Positions 39,701 through 50,400 of a stretch of DNA of 64,000 nt are shown here, in pieces. The notes beneath the pieces are model-generated. The model was not told the origin of the DNA. It saw only the letters and a list, made by a program, of their open reading frames with translations, and did not search any database. The stretch's first letter is position 1, and each line of letters begins with the position of its first letter. This DNA is from Scatophagus argus (taxonomy: Eukaryota; Chordata; Actinopteri; Scatophagidae): the NCBI RefSeq assembly GCF_020382885.2, contig NC_058501.1, positions 13,861,501 through 13,925,500 on the forward strand, read 5' to 3'. A program made the translations under genes and the position numbers.

Positions 39701-42700
39701 CGGTGTTTTACTTGGCTGGGAGAAGCCTAAGATCAAACACAGACTTGGATCCAGCAGCCTTTGCCAAAAATGTCAGCGCTAAGCACTGGGCTCCAGCTTC
39801 AGGTATTTTCTTTCCCCTGGCAGGCAGCGAGAGCAAAGACACAGACCAGTGTTAACCCTCGGCGGGGCAGCCCCAGACAGCCACCAGCACGCTAACCAAT
39901 GGAGGGGAAGTGAGGTCTCCCTGCTGTCATCAATGACCAAGCACCTCCAGGTCATGTAGTGTCACTGACAACCTGGGATGGGCTCCTTTCAGGAGGCTGA
40001 GATATTATATACAATTGCATGCTTGATGATTTGCTGCAATCCAGTTCTGTGAAGCTCTACGCTGATTTCTCTGAAGTACACAAACAGATATCTCATAAAT
40101 ATCATGAAAAGCAGTGACTTCAAAGCAGCGATGACGTGACTGAGATAACTCAAAAGGCGACAGAGCTTCGTTCTGTTCTGTGTCTGCAGATAAGAGCTCC
40201 AACAATGAAAGAAGTTGAGCGGCTGCCATTTCTCTTGTCTAAATATATACTATTCTCTTTTGAGTTGTGGGAGAAATTTAAATTATTATTTCTGTTATCA
40301 CATATGTGGATTAAATGCTGGTGTCACAATGTTGTTTCTTTGTTCCTTTGTATAGCTATTTTGATGTATTTTAATGATACTCATCCCAAAAAATAAGCAT
40401 TAAGTCTGCTGCTTTCCTGCTGATTGATAGCACTCCTGCGTCTTTAGAGTAAATATGAAGCTACAGCCAGCCAGCAGAAGGTTAGTTTAGCACAAAGACC
40501 TGAAACACTGTTGAAATGGCTCTACCCGAGGGTACCAAAGTCTGCGTATCAGCATCTGTAAAGCTCACCAATCCATACATTTGTGAGGTGCTGTTTTTTG
40601 GCAGGGAGCAGTGACTTCCTAAATAAACAAGATAAAACGTGTTGAGCAGCAGTGAGACATGAAATTTGACTCAGGAAGTCCAGAGTAACAAATCCATGAA
40701 TTTGAAGGCATCTCCTGTGCCAAAACACCGCACATTGGTTTACAATGCTGACACAGGATTTTACAACTCACATTCACGACATCTATTAATCCACCAGGGA
40801 TGTAAGCTTGCATATGTGAACGCCAACACGGCACCTTGCCAGAAGAAGTTGTGTTGCATCAAAAACTGAGCCAAGTTTCTTGTCGAACAACCTTGTGTTT
40901 TTGTGTGAGAACCTGCTTAGGTGTGATGAGATTACAACCACAGGAAGGCGGGTAGCAGCAGCCTCTCGTGTACAGGCTGGTAAAATCTGATGCAGCTAGC
41001 ACCTTTACAGGTGCTTATAGGTGGAGTTTGTTACAGTTAGTTATTTCCCCATGTCCAGTCTTTATGCTTTATGCATTCTTCTCATCTAACTAAGAAAGCA
41101 AACATTAGCAAAATGTCAACCTATTCATTTATGAGATAATGTCTAAATTACCAACTGGGCCTGAGGCTAAAGGCCTCAGGCTCTCTGTGTGACATGTGTG
41201 ATGGCTCTTTGATTCCTCCTGACGGCCAGGGAGAGGCTGTGCTCAGAGTACTTCAGACAGAATAAATACCCTAAGATAAATAAACATTCGATCTGCCGGC
41301 AGTGATCTAATGTCTTTCTCCATTAGGCAAGTTCTACACAAACCACTCATAAACATGCGGACAGAGAGCGAGAGAGGGACTCGACCTCTGCCTCGCAGGC
41401 CAAGCCATGTGGTCATACACACAAAAACACTCAAACATGAAAGAATGGATAAAACAAGCATCTCGCACTTGTGACGAGCGTTTGAAGCCATCCAGGTGAT
41501 GATGTTTGCACTGACAGAGAAGTGAATGTTTGTTCTGGACAAATGGCAACCGTTGGAGAAAAGAAAATAGTCCCAACAGAGGGCTGTGATTTGCATGTTT
41601 AACAGCTGTTACAAATTAATACAGAAGGTAAAGTGAGATCAGTGGTCAGCTCAACAATGCGGTGGGCGAGGCAGATGAGGCTCTCCATTACTCCCCTTCC
41701 CCCACTACCTTTAGAACCCCCCTCAAATATCTCCCCCATGAAAAAACACCCACTCCTCCTCTTCTTCTTTTCCTCTTCCCCGCCACCCTCTCCCACCCCA
41801 TTTCCACCACAGCCCCTCTCCCTGCTCCAGGATTTTGCTGTACAAACCAGGAACAGATGTCTGCCGGGGCCGTGCTGAAAGACCCCGCTGTTCTGGATGC
41901 CAGCCACATGCTTTTCATTCAGAGATGAAGGCTCATAGCTCGCCTTCTTGTGAAGCCAATTTCAAAAAAAAAAAAAAAAAGAGAGAGAGAGAGGGAGGTG
42001 GAAAAAAAACAAACTCTCCAAATGACTTTAAGTCCCTTCAAAAAGTAGTACATATATGAGCACACCTTTTTGTCTCCTCTCCACCATGTACTGCTTCCTG
42101 CTAGTAACACACCAACGACAGACTTTCTTTTTTCTTAAGTCATTTGTGGACGTATGAGAGGCAGAGGTGGAAAAGTGATGAGATGTTGCTGAGGAGAATA
42201 TTTCTTTAAGCACACTTCAGGACCTGCACAGCACAGCCGAAAAACTAAAAAAAAAACCAAAAAAACAAGTGACCTTAGTTTTAAACTCGTGACTGTGTAA
42301 TGAAAAATAAAATTTCATTTATGGTCACAGCCTTAAGTTTACACACACATATCACCAGCCTCAGATCCAAACCAATTACTGCTCGCTCAAAATCAACATG
42401 GTGACTAGAAGACGTACCCACGTGCCCAGCGGTGAAATAGTCCAAACACCCATTTTGAGCAGGATCGCCAAATGAGGATTTTTATACAAGGGGAAAGTCT
42501 TATTCACAGATTCCAAATGAATGTTAAAAAAAAGGAAAAACATTAGCTTGAAATTAGTTTAGTGCGCTGCCTGGGAACTCTGCTCTTAAACTAAATTTAT
42601 TATTGAGGGGTGGGTGCCACGTAACTCTCCCAAAAGTCAAAACAAATTTGTGTCTTGGAGCTTATGGAACATCATTACATCCAACTGAATCCCTAACCGA

Positions 42701-42915
42701 TCCCTTTTTTACTTGAAGTGCGATATTATTAACCTTTCTTTCTTCTTTTCTTTGTGTCTTTGTTGTGGAATTCAAAATGTTGACACACACCCTCCTCACG
42801 GGCCAAGTCTTTGGGAAGTTTTGAGACAAAAGATGGTGCTGAAAGGCTGAATTAGCCTGTCATTATTTGGGCATCCAAGCATGTCTGTTTGAAGCTCCCA
42901 AATGAAGCACTGTGG

Positions 42916-42951
<36 letters not shown>

Positions 42952-45115
42952 CTCTGGACTGTTGATGTGTTGATGTTTCCAGAGGTGAAACACAGTGAAC
43001 CTTCACAGAGCTCTTCCACTAATGAACACACGTTTGGATAAGTGAAGAGTTAGAGGAGTTTTCTACGTATATTTTTTAAAATATATTCAATAACTTTAGA
43101 TTCACTTTTTTGGTTGGATGACTGAACCTTGGACTGCCACTTTGATCCCTATTGCTATTACTACATTACACCAGGTGCTTGGACAAGTAAGACTCATCTT
43201 GAACACCTGCAACCAAGTGTCAAAATCTTGATGACTGCGGCCAGGATGAGCCAAGCCATCCTGCTGAATCATGTTCTCTTTGTCCACTCAGAGTTGCACT
43301 CTGAAGGCAGCCTGCCAGCTGCAATCTTGAATCATGGTTTGCAGCAAATATCAATATTTAAACAAGTCTTTCTCATCCTTTGATCTTTTGTTAATTCTTG
43401 CCAAAGCACAGCAAAGCATTCATAATTGTGGGCTACAAATGACTTCTTTATTGAGGAGATTCACAGTTTTACACAAGCTGGTGTTGGGCGAGTGTTTGGT
43501 TTTTTGTTGTTGTTGTTGTTGTTTTTTCCTTGCTCTACTCCATCCCTCGGCCCATCCCCCAGGACAGGACAGGGCAGGGGGATAGAGGGGTGAGGGTTCG
43601 GAGGCTCCACTGATATCAGAGCCCTTTTATAACTCCCAGCTCTGTGCTTTGAAGTCACAGCCAGACAGCTCAGGAATCCTACTCCCCCATTTGACAAAGA
43701 GGAGGGGGATGGTCGGAGCTAAACAGTGTGTTTGGCCAGTCTCCTCCTGTACCACATCACATGTAATTTTAACAGTCCCTGCTGCTCATCATCCAGGAAC
43801 TACTATCTGGTGAGAGCCATATGGTAAATAAAATGTGGCTCTGAAATTGATCTAAAAACTTCAAATCCCCTTTTAAAATTATATAATTACTGCTCTTTTC
43901 TATTTAGCTTGGACTTGTTAAATCTTGGTCTAATCCCCACACATCTAAGAACCCATAATAAAACAATTATATCTGGAAATGTGACAATGTAAGCTAATCC
44001 CAGGGAAGAATTAATTAACGGTACGTGGGATCAAACGTGGCGCTGCTGTCTTACAGCGGAGATAAATTCTATCTAGCTCAAAGTCGTGCTGTTAAATGAG
44101 CAACTATGCAGCATGAAAAGCATCCCCCAGGACATCATCTGTCTTTACGTTAATGCAGACACAGGCTCATTTCAAACAGCGTGAATAGAGCTGTCACTGC
44201 ATTCGAGCTGGCAGTCACATATTGCCTCTGCGATACAATAGCGAGCATGTGTGCAACATATTGTCAAAGTATCAGTGTCATTCATGAAACTGGATGATTT
44301 TGTTATTTGATACTTTGCAAACAGGCTGCAGCTAAACAGTATTTCCAGTTATAGTCACCGCAACCATTAACATTTTGATGTCACCTTGGATTAAATCTTA
44401 ATCCAAACCACTGAGAAGTTGGAAGAAACATTTGTTTCCCCAACACAAAAAAACAACAACTAAGTAAATGCTTTCTGTTCTTTCGTTTGTGACCGTCAAT
44501 ACATGTCAAGAACAGCACATGCTGCAACCTTTCAATCAGCCCTACGCTAGTCTCAAAGAAAGCAGGAAAAAGCGAGTGGTTTGGTTAGTTACAAGCTGAT
44601 AGCCATCCAGTTCTGGTCTATAAACGAGTCTCAAATGTAACCAGCTAATGACACAAAATAAATCAGGGGCACGACTTTGATAGAAGTGAGGGTGGAGCCC
44701 ACCTACTAATAAGTGTCAAGCGTATGCCTTTAGTGGTTTCCCTTCAGGGGAGTGTGAACTCAGACTCCTCTGAAGCAGAGTAAAGTTCTCTTTTAATTTG
44801 CCATGAGTGGGCGGTTTATAGCCCTGATATAATCTATAACTCTTCCACTATTACAGCCACCCACCTCACAGACTGTCAGTACCTCTGTGTGAACTCCTTG
44901 CAATTTCTGTCCTGAAAGCTCGTGGGCTCTTGTACCCCTTAAAATGACACGCTAATTGAAGTGATGTAATGTTACGCCGCAGAGGGCTGCCCACTGGGAG
45001 CTGCACTAGAATGGGACGCATTGAGGAAAAAGACACAGCCCTGAGTCACGATGCCAGCAGCCACAAGAGCAAACCTTATTTCCCTCAGTCTGAGAAACGA
45101 CTACCTTTCCATCCA

Positions 45116-45151
<36 letters not shown>

Positions 45152-46092
45152 TGCTTTGCCAAGTCGCCTCACACACGGGGCTCATTGCTGTCATGACCCC
45201 ATCCAATGACGCTGGCAGGGGGATAAAAGAACCACTGCAGTGTTGTGCCAGAGCCAGACATGACAGGAAGAACAACCTACAACTTTACAAAGACATCAGC
45301 ATGTCTTCACGCATGCTTTGTGAATTCACTTAGCTTCCCCTTAAGTCAAAAAGCCCTCAGCTCATCTTTAAGAAACTGCTTGACAGACTCAATCCCATCA
45401 GTTCAAACACACACACACACACACACCTGACATACTTTTTTTCTGATAATGAAGCATGATTATTTTAAGAGTAAGTCTAGCATTCAACATTTTACCACTC
45501 AGACAACAACAGAAGAGATCTTCACTGCCAAAATAAATCAGAGAGCTTCTTTGATTTTTGTCAGAATTTTGTGTTACTCTTGAAAATGCTTTGAGCTCAT
45601 CATTCAATTTTAATCAAAACAGGGAATCAAACTAGGCTGATTTTGTTGCTGGAATTATAGCCATTAAGAAGAAAGACAAAACAAATGTGAAATAAAGGTA
45701 AAAATGCCTCATACCTGCATGTTCTTCAGCTTGTGATCCGTCGCGCTGTACCGCTCACATTCCTCCATCCCTCTCCTGAGGAAGGCGTTCACAACAAAAC
45801 TGTCTCCTGAGACACGGAGAAAACACACCGATCAGCAGGTAGACATCTCCAACTCAACCCATGCTTTGTCAAACCATCATCACTTCACTGTAGAAAATGA
45901 TCTGCTCTCACCTTCAGGGTTTTCTCTGCGCTTACACGCTTCAGATCCATCAGGAACAGGCATGTGGAACAGACAATCGTTAGTTTTTGTATTGTAATAT
46001 CAACGCTACAATCGAAAAACTTACATTTTTTTCGCCACTGGGTGCTTTCAGCTACAACATTTCTTACCATGTTTTGACTGAAGTTTGCCCAT
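24123..46092 (-). CDS. nkd2: Naked cuticle homolog 2 (Dishevelled-binding Wnt antagonist), complete
   Basis: Ten coding exons: 46092-46068, 45938-45912, 45806-45715, 28287-28227, 27527-27400, 25835-25740, 25565-25430, 25179-25122, 24985-24858 and 24745-24123. All phases agree; the CDS is 1374 nt, or 457 residues (human NKD2 about 451). The product starts MGKLQSKHACKRRENPEGD; Gly2 fits the N-myristoylation known for NKD2. An EF-hand (loop DFDNSGKVTKED, residues 133-144) is split between exons 6 and 7, followed by the conserved MSSLMHTIYDVVDASVNHS segment that, in the family, belongs to the Dishevelled-binding region. Further on are YCVDENTERRNHYLDLAGIE and ENYTSRFEG, and the last 22 residues are almost all His with Glu and Tyr. 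NKD proteins bind Dishevelled and dampen canonical Wnt signalling; NKD2 also escorts TGF-alpha vesicles to the membrane. The start sits in the expected MGKLQSKH exon. Confidence 0.96.
24858..24985 (-). CDS. nkd2: nkd2 coding exon 9
   Basis: A 128-nt exon encoding GHHYCVDENTERRNHYLDL then AGIENYTSRFE, strongly conserved in NKD1 and NKD2. The acceptor TTTTCAG is followed by CAGCAG, so a three-base NAGNAG-type shift (start 24985 or 24982) is possible and would add or drop one Ser. Confidence 0.92.
25122..25179 (-). CDS. nkd2: nkd2 coding exon 8
   Basis: A 58-nt exon encoding RSHQEEGRSADKRLSSYI with split codons at both ends. The acceptor is GCCTTCTTCAG and the donor TCAG|GTTAGC. Only this frame stays open with matching phases on both sides. 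Confidence 0.88.
25430..25565 (-). CDS. nkd2: nkd2 coding exon 7 (EF-hand end)
   Basis: A 136-nt exon encoding DMSSLMHTIYDVVDASVNHS and then KSKTLRVKLTVTPEP, one of the most conserved blocks of NKD proteins. The acceptor is CACTATAG and the donor ACAG|GTACAG. Confidence 0.95.
25722..25739. repeat. (CA)n microsatellite abutting nkd2 exon 6
   Basis: On the minus strand this is (GT)n beginning directly after the GAG that ends exon 6, so the repeat supplies the splice donor. Confidence 0.95.
25740..25835 (-). CDS. nkd2: nkd2 coding exon 6 (EF-hand, first part)
   Basis: A 96-nt, phase 0/0 exon. It encodes DLECDVSVEDDNRQEWIFTL then YDFDNSGKVTKE, holding loop residues Asp133, Asp135, Ser137 and Thr141; the twelfth loop residue is Asp144 in the next exon. 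The donor after GAG is the end of a (GT)n microsatellite at 25722-25739. Confidence 0.95.
25836..27399 (-). other. nkd2 intron 5
   Basis: A 1564-bp intron between the EF-hand exon and the preceding exon. I recognise no additional exon or repeat family in it. Confidence 0.7.
27400..27527 (-). CDS. nkd2: nkd2 coding exon 5
   Basis: A 128-nt exon encoding VVLPPEKAEGCESYLQ onward and ending KKRISLD. The donor is GAT|GTAAGC. The LPPEKAEG block matches NKD2. Confidence 0.92.
27528..28226 (-). other. nkd2 intron 4
   Basis: A 699-bp AT-rich intron with donor GTAGGT and acceptor CTGTGCTGGCAG. Nothing else was recognised. Confidence 0.7.
28227..28287 (-). CDS. nkd2: nkd2 coding exon 4
   Basis: A 61-nt exon encoding EFPNGELKEGQFTDQHCPLE, corresponding to the ELPNGDPKEG region of human NKD2. 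The acceptor is TTGTCCCAG and the donor GAGG|GTAGGT. Confidence 0.9.
28591..28610. repeat. (CT)n microsatellite
   Basis: Ten TC/CT units near the 3' end of nkd2 intron 3. Confidence 0.95.
29012..29030. repeat. (CA)n microsatellite
   Basis: CA tract with one CG interruption in nkd2 intron 3. Confidence 0.9.
36089..36116. repeat. (CT)n microsatellite
   Basis: About fourteen CT units in nkd2 intron 3. Confidence 0.95.
41964..41993. repeat. Poly-A followed by (GA)n
   Basis: A 17-base A run continues into a GA tract. It could be the tail of an old retroposed element, but no body is recognisable. Confidence 0.85.
42919..42948. repeat. (GT)n microsatellite
   Basis: About fifteen TG units in nkd2 intron 3. 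Confidence 0.95.
43504..43523. repeat. (TTG)n microsatellite
   Basis: Trinucleotide tract of about six units in nkd2 intron 3. Confidence 0.9.
45119..45146. repeat. (GT)n microsatellite
   Basis: Fourteen TG units followed by CGCG, about 570 bp downstream of nkd2 exon 3 in the direction of transcription. Confidence 0.95.
45407..45426. repeat. (CA)n microsatellite
   Basis: Ten CA units about 290 bp into nkd2 intron 3. Confidence 0.95.
45715..45806 (-). CDS. nkd2: nkd2 coding exon 3
   Basis: A 92-nt exon encoding GDSFVVNAFLRRGMEE and CERYSATDHKLKNMQ. The acceptor is CCGTGTCTCAG and the donor ATGCAG|GTATGA. It ends in phase 0 before the 17.4-kb intron. Confidence 0.9.
45912..45938 (-). CDS. 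nkd2: nkd2 coding exon 2, 27-nt microexon
   Basis: The exon encodes the end of Ala9 plus CKRRENPE and the first base of Gly. The donor is GAAG|GTGAGA. The acceptor ends GGATCTGAAG and has only a moderate pyrimidine tract. The 27-nt length (2+24+1) restores phase between MGKLQSKH and GDSFVVNAF, which is strong support despite the short size. Confidence 0.88.
46068..46092 (-). CDS. nkd2: nkd2 coding exon 1 (MGKLQSKH)
   Basis: The coding part is 25 nt, ATG to CATG|GTAAGA, phase 1. It encodes MGKLQSKH and the first base of Ala9, which is identical to the vertebrate NKD2 N-terminus as I remember it. Gly2 is the myristoylation position. Confidence 0.92.
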
Positions 46093-46480
46093 TCTCAAGT
46101 CCCTCTTCCCTGGATCAACAAAGGTACTCCGAAATTGGACAAGGATAGCGCAGTCACTGATTCAACGTGGTCACATTGTGTTTGGTCTGCAAGAAGAAAA
46201 CTCCAACTTCATCCAGAGGCAGGAAATTAAATCGTGTTTTCATTGAAGCATCACTTGTGTCTGTGCAGAAAGAGAAAAATTCTGTAAAACTGATCTATGG
46301 GGGAGACACTCGGTTCGCCCGTCCACACTTCCCTTCAGTCCAACTGAATGTGGGAGCGCTTTGAACGCAGCAGCGATCACTGACAGAGCGAACACGTAAA
46401 GTACTTCCGGTTTGTGTTCTACCAATAAAACAACGCCGGTGATGAAAACGCTGCATGCTGTTTTTAAGGAATAAACATGA
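46093..46480 (-). promoter_or_regulatory. nkd2 5'UTR and core promoter
   Basis: Immediately upstream of the nkd2 ATG the DNA becomes CpG-containing. It holds an ETS-type site ACTTCCGG at 46403-46410 and a CCAAT sequence at 46422-46426, a usual pair in TATA-less vertebrate promoters. The transcription start is probably between about 46300 and 46400, but this is inference. Confidence 0.55.
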
Positions 46481-49400
46481 GAACGTAAGGGGGAAATGTA
46501 CAAAGTGTATTTGGAATAAAAAAGAAACTGGTTGCAAGCTTAACTATAACCTTGCAAACAATAAGACTTTTATAAGCTAAATTTAAAATTTGAATTTTTG
46601 TCCCGTAGACTACAGATTTTGGTTATGAAGGTGAAGGATGGCGTGCATGGTTATATAGAGGCTAGATTCTTATTTAAATCAACATTCATGTCATGATTGA
46701 TCCATTTAAAAGTGACTGAATAAATTAAATAAAAGAAATTCATTATATTCCTTGGTTCACAAGCGGTGCAGAAATCATTTTATGCTGATTAATCTGGGCC
46801 AACAGATTGGTTTTATAAACTGATTACTCCTAAAGTCTTTGAAGTGTGTTTAAAACAAGAACACAATTTTGTAGTTAGCCTAAAGTTACTTCTTAAACTT
46901 GATTATGCCAGCTCAGAAGAAAAAAAAAGAAAAAAATTATGTTTGCATTATAACAGAATGATGATTAAAGACTGTAAATCAGTTTTCTCCGCTAAAGTTG
47001 ACGTCCTTGATCTCAGACGTGCTTAATTACCGGAAGGATGAGGGGGGGAACACTAAAGAAAATCAAAGCAAACCTTAATATTTCTGACATTATAACCACG
47101 TTGGTTAGTCTTAGAAGTTAACTTAAAGTCTTCTTAAAAAATGTATTTAAAAGTTCATTTTGGTTGCAATCATTTTGTGTTGAAAAACTAATTGTTGTGT
47201 TTAGACGATATGTAGGCCTACTTTACTTTAACCAAATGTATTGTAACCTCTGTGTAAAATTATGCAATATTTTTGTTCAAATATGCGTTTCACTTCACCC
47301 GCTCACGTTTTCATTTCTAAGTTTTGCTTCTATTCTGAAAAACACATTCATTTGTTTTCCGGTTATATGCTCTGTTCAACTTGACGCAGTGAACGCTCGT
47401 TTGGCGGCTCGCGTGTCGTTAAACGTAAAACCACGTCCTCTGTTGGTGCAATTTTCCCTGCAGCTCCATTCATGGTTTTCAAAGTAGGTTATGACGAGGA
47501 TACTAATTATTTTGTTGATTAACGTCAATACTTCATTTGTCACATTAGACCTAATTATATCACAAATGTGTTTTAATCAAACTAGTGTAAAGGTAAAGGT
47601 CTAAAGATATTAGTTCATTAAACAGTTAATTAGATCTACTTGCTTATATGAATCAGATTTAGGTCTACTTCAACCAAAATTAGATTTGGTTTGTTAAAGT
47701 GTCTACGGATAAACACGTGTAAGCGCAATGAAAAATATTATTTAGCAAATGATCGTGCCACTTGTCTGTGAACTAAAAACACACCATCCATTATAATTTC
47801 CTGAGATTTTTTTTTGTTCGGTTTTCTGCAGGTGTGTGCACAACAGATTCCAAGAGATAAACTTTTGTTTTTAAAAGCGAACCCGGAAGAATGTGGCGTA
47901 CCAGTCTTCAAAAGCCTTTAAGCAGTTTTATGGTTCGTTTCCTTTGGCAGGGTGTTAAAGCCGGGCCCGGCACCCATGCCAAGTGTTGGGAATATTCATT
48001 TACCCAGCATTATGAAAACATTAATGTGACCATGGTGTTTTGTAAATATTCCACTTCCCTGCAGATTATATATTCAAAACAAAGAAAATTGTTACTTTGA
48101 TCCTCGCGTGTTGTCGAGGCGTGAACTGTCATTATAAGACTCGAGTCAATCTCTCACACACTCCACGCTGCTGCTGTCAGAGCAGAAATTATAGCCTGTG
48201 CACTAAATCTTGTCTTCAACCTTTATTACCTGAACAGAAGAGCTCTGCCTGGAGGAACATAGGAAACATCTTATTTGTGATAGTGTCCCAGTTTCACCAC
48301 CTTAACGTGATGAATGTGGAGTGCATCTGTATTGCTCTTCCTGTCAATTTGTCCGCCATTTGACTTCTCATAGACACAGGCCTCTCAGATCACCGTCTGC
48401 CGTTGACAGGATGAGCCGAAATTTGCATAGCTCATTGATGGCAGTTTTCTTTGATCCTTCTTGCCGTGCCTAATTATCACAATTTCTTTATGCAGCCCGG
48501 CTCTCAGGATTCTGCCTCTTTACAAGGCATCTCTGCTTCATCCTCTTTCTCCTACTCCCTCTAACATCCCACTTAAATGGATGACATACATATGCAAAGA
48601 GAAAAAAAAAATCTCAGAGCTAAAGCAAGAAACAACTATTCATACAGTTTATGACAGGATAGTTTAGACTGGGAACAGAGAGGGAGGGCTGAAATTGTCT
48701 TATAAGGCCAGTGTTCGCATGGACAAAAGTCCTGGATTATCATCAAAGGCTGTCATATGGATGAAGAATTGAGATGTCCTGACACAGCTTAAGGTTTATG
48801 GGCTCTCAGGATGAGGATCATCACCCTGGCAAAACTGCAGAAAATCATCTTGCAGATCACATTAGTGCAAAATGTAAGTTCAGTCTGCAGTTTTACACTC
48901 TGAGAAATGAGCGATAGTTTCCATGGTTTGGGGTGTAGCTCTGCTCACTTTCTTCTTAACATGCCTATAAGTTTGTGTGTAAGTTAACCCCCCCCCTCCC
49001 TGTGTGAATCACCATTGGCACATGCAATGATATTCCATTGCTTTCAGCTCAGCAACGTACCTGAACGACGGTTGAGAGGATAAACATCAGACTGTTTGCT
49101 TTGATTGGAGTTTTCGGACATTTTCAAACTGCTTGAAACTGCGATAAAAATCCCTGTAACAATAAGGCTTTTGACTTTTCTTCCTTCTCTGTCTTGATTG
49201 CCTTTTAACAGCTGCTTGGTTTTGGACCGACTACAGTCAAAAGAACAGGGCCTCCAGACAGAGCAATTATGGTTTTATTTACCAAGCCCGTTCGTACAGC
49301 TCTCCCTTTCTCTGCTTGTCCTTTTTTTTCCCCTCCTCCACTTTGTGATCATTGATCAGATTAGAGAGAAGTACAGGCTTCCTTGTGCCATTCATCTCAC

Positions 49401-50400
49401 ATAAAAACGTCTTTGGTGTATGAAAATGGCAGGCACCAAACAATTAGGTGTAAAAAGATGTGGGGGAATTAAAGGGATAATTCACACAAACAACAGTTAT
49501 GTTTCCCTCTTAATGAAACGAGGGCTTTATTCTAGGTCTCTTGTAAAACCCAATTCTTAAGCAAAAGGGTCTTGATTACAGTATAAAACCTTTGCTTGAT
49601 CTTAATGACAGGCTTTAGACAGTAAAATCAAATCCACTAAAATTTCATTTGCAATAAAACAGACACAAAAGGTCACAGTGATTCAAGGTGACAGTGATTA
49701 GGACTGAGCTAGAACGAAGCGTGCGAATAAAGATGAACTCAATGTTTGCTTTCCTTTGACATTCAGGAACAGCCTACAGAATCCACCTTTGAAGTGAAGT
49801 GAAAAAGCTGTTGCCCAACAACAAACAAAGGGCACATTGTCTGAACCCGGCAGCTAACATGCAAAGCAGCAGAGCATTCACAGAACGCAAAACATGTTCG
49901 TATGAACAATGGAGCCACTGATCTGCTTGTGTAAACCATGTTCAGAACTGACACATTTCAAAACTGAATCACCTTTCAGTTTGCTTCTTAGGTGACAGCC
50001 GTGCGCAAAAAAACTCCCACACACTGTCAGACAGTGTAATCATGTATCCCTATGTTGGGGCTGTCAAATAAAAGGACGACTGTGTTTTGGCTGCACAATT
50101 ACACAGGAAGAGCCGTTTTGTTACTTCCAGATTTGCAAACGTACATTTTATATTTTTAGTCATTTCTCTGGTTAGTAAGAAGACATTTAGATAACAAGCT
50201 CAAGGTCAACTGCAATCTGGTTTTATTGCTGTGGATAGTTTCACTTGGTACTCTTATTGTGGTCATGTATCTCATAAAATGCATAAAACCGTCTTTCCGT
50301 GTGTAAAGCTGTGACAATATGTCACCAAGCGGTGGCCCTGAGGCTTTGCAAAAATCTCAGAAATGCGTCTGCTGAATTTCAACAACACACACAAGCTTAA
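46481..50400. other. Intergenic stretch between nkd2 and trip13 3' end
   Basis: No gene was recognised. Open frames at about 47.9-48.4 kb match no family I know. Five TCF/LEF-like CTTTGAT/ATCAAAG motifs occur at 47062, 48095, 48449, 48742 and 49099. A CpG-containing block lies at about 47380-47460 and a GC-rich island at 47940-47990. Confidence 0.55.

Larger units (their letters stand above)
28288..45714 (-). other. nkd2 intron 3, 17.4 kb
   Basis: This very long intron has no recognisable coding exon on either strand. It carries microsatellites at 28591-28610, 29012-29030, 36089-36116, 41964-41993, 42919-42948, 43504-43523, 45119-45146 and 45407-45426. Several moderately GC-rich, low-repeat blocks (for example about 30290-30560, 32800-32900 and 34030-34150) look like candidate conserved non-coding elements, and several CTTTGAT motifs occur in its 5' half. 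No enhancer function can be shown from sequence alone. Confidence 0.65.

Noticed and set aside
47891..48363. Two consecutive plus-strand open frames between nkd2 and trip13
   Set aside because: No family resemblance and no splice or poly-A context; more likely non-coding regulatory DNA.
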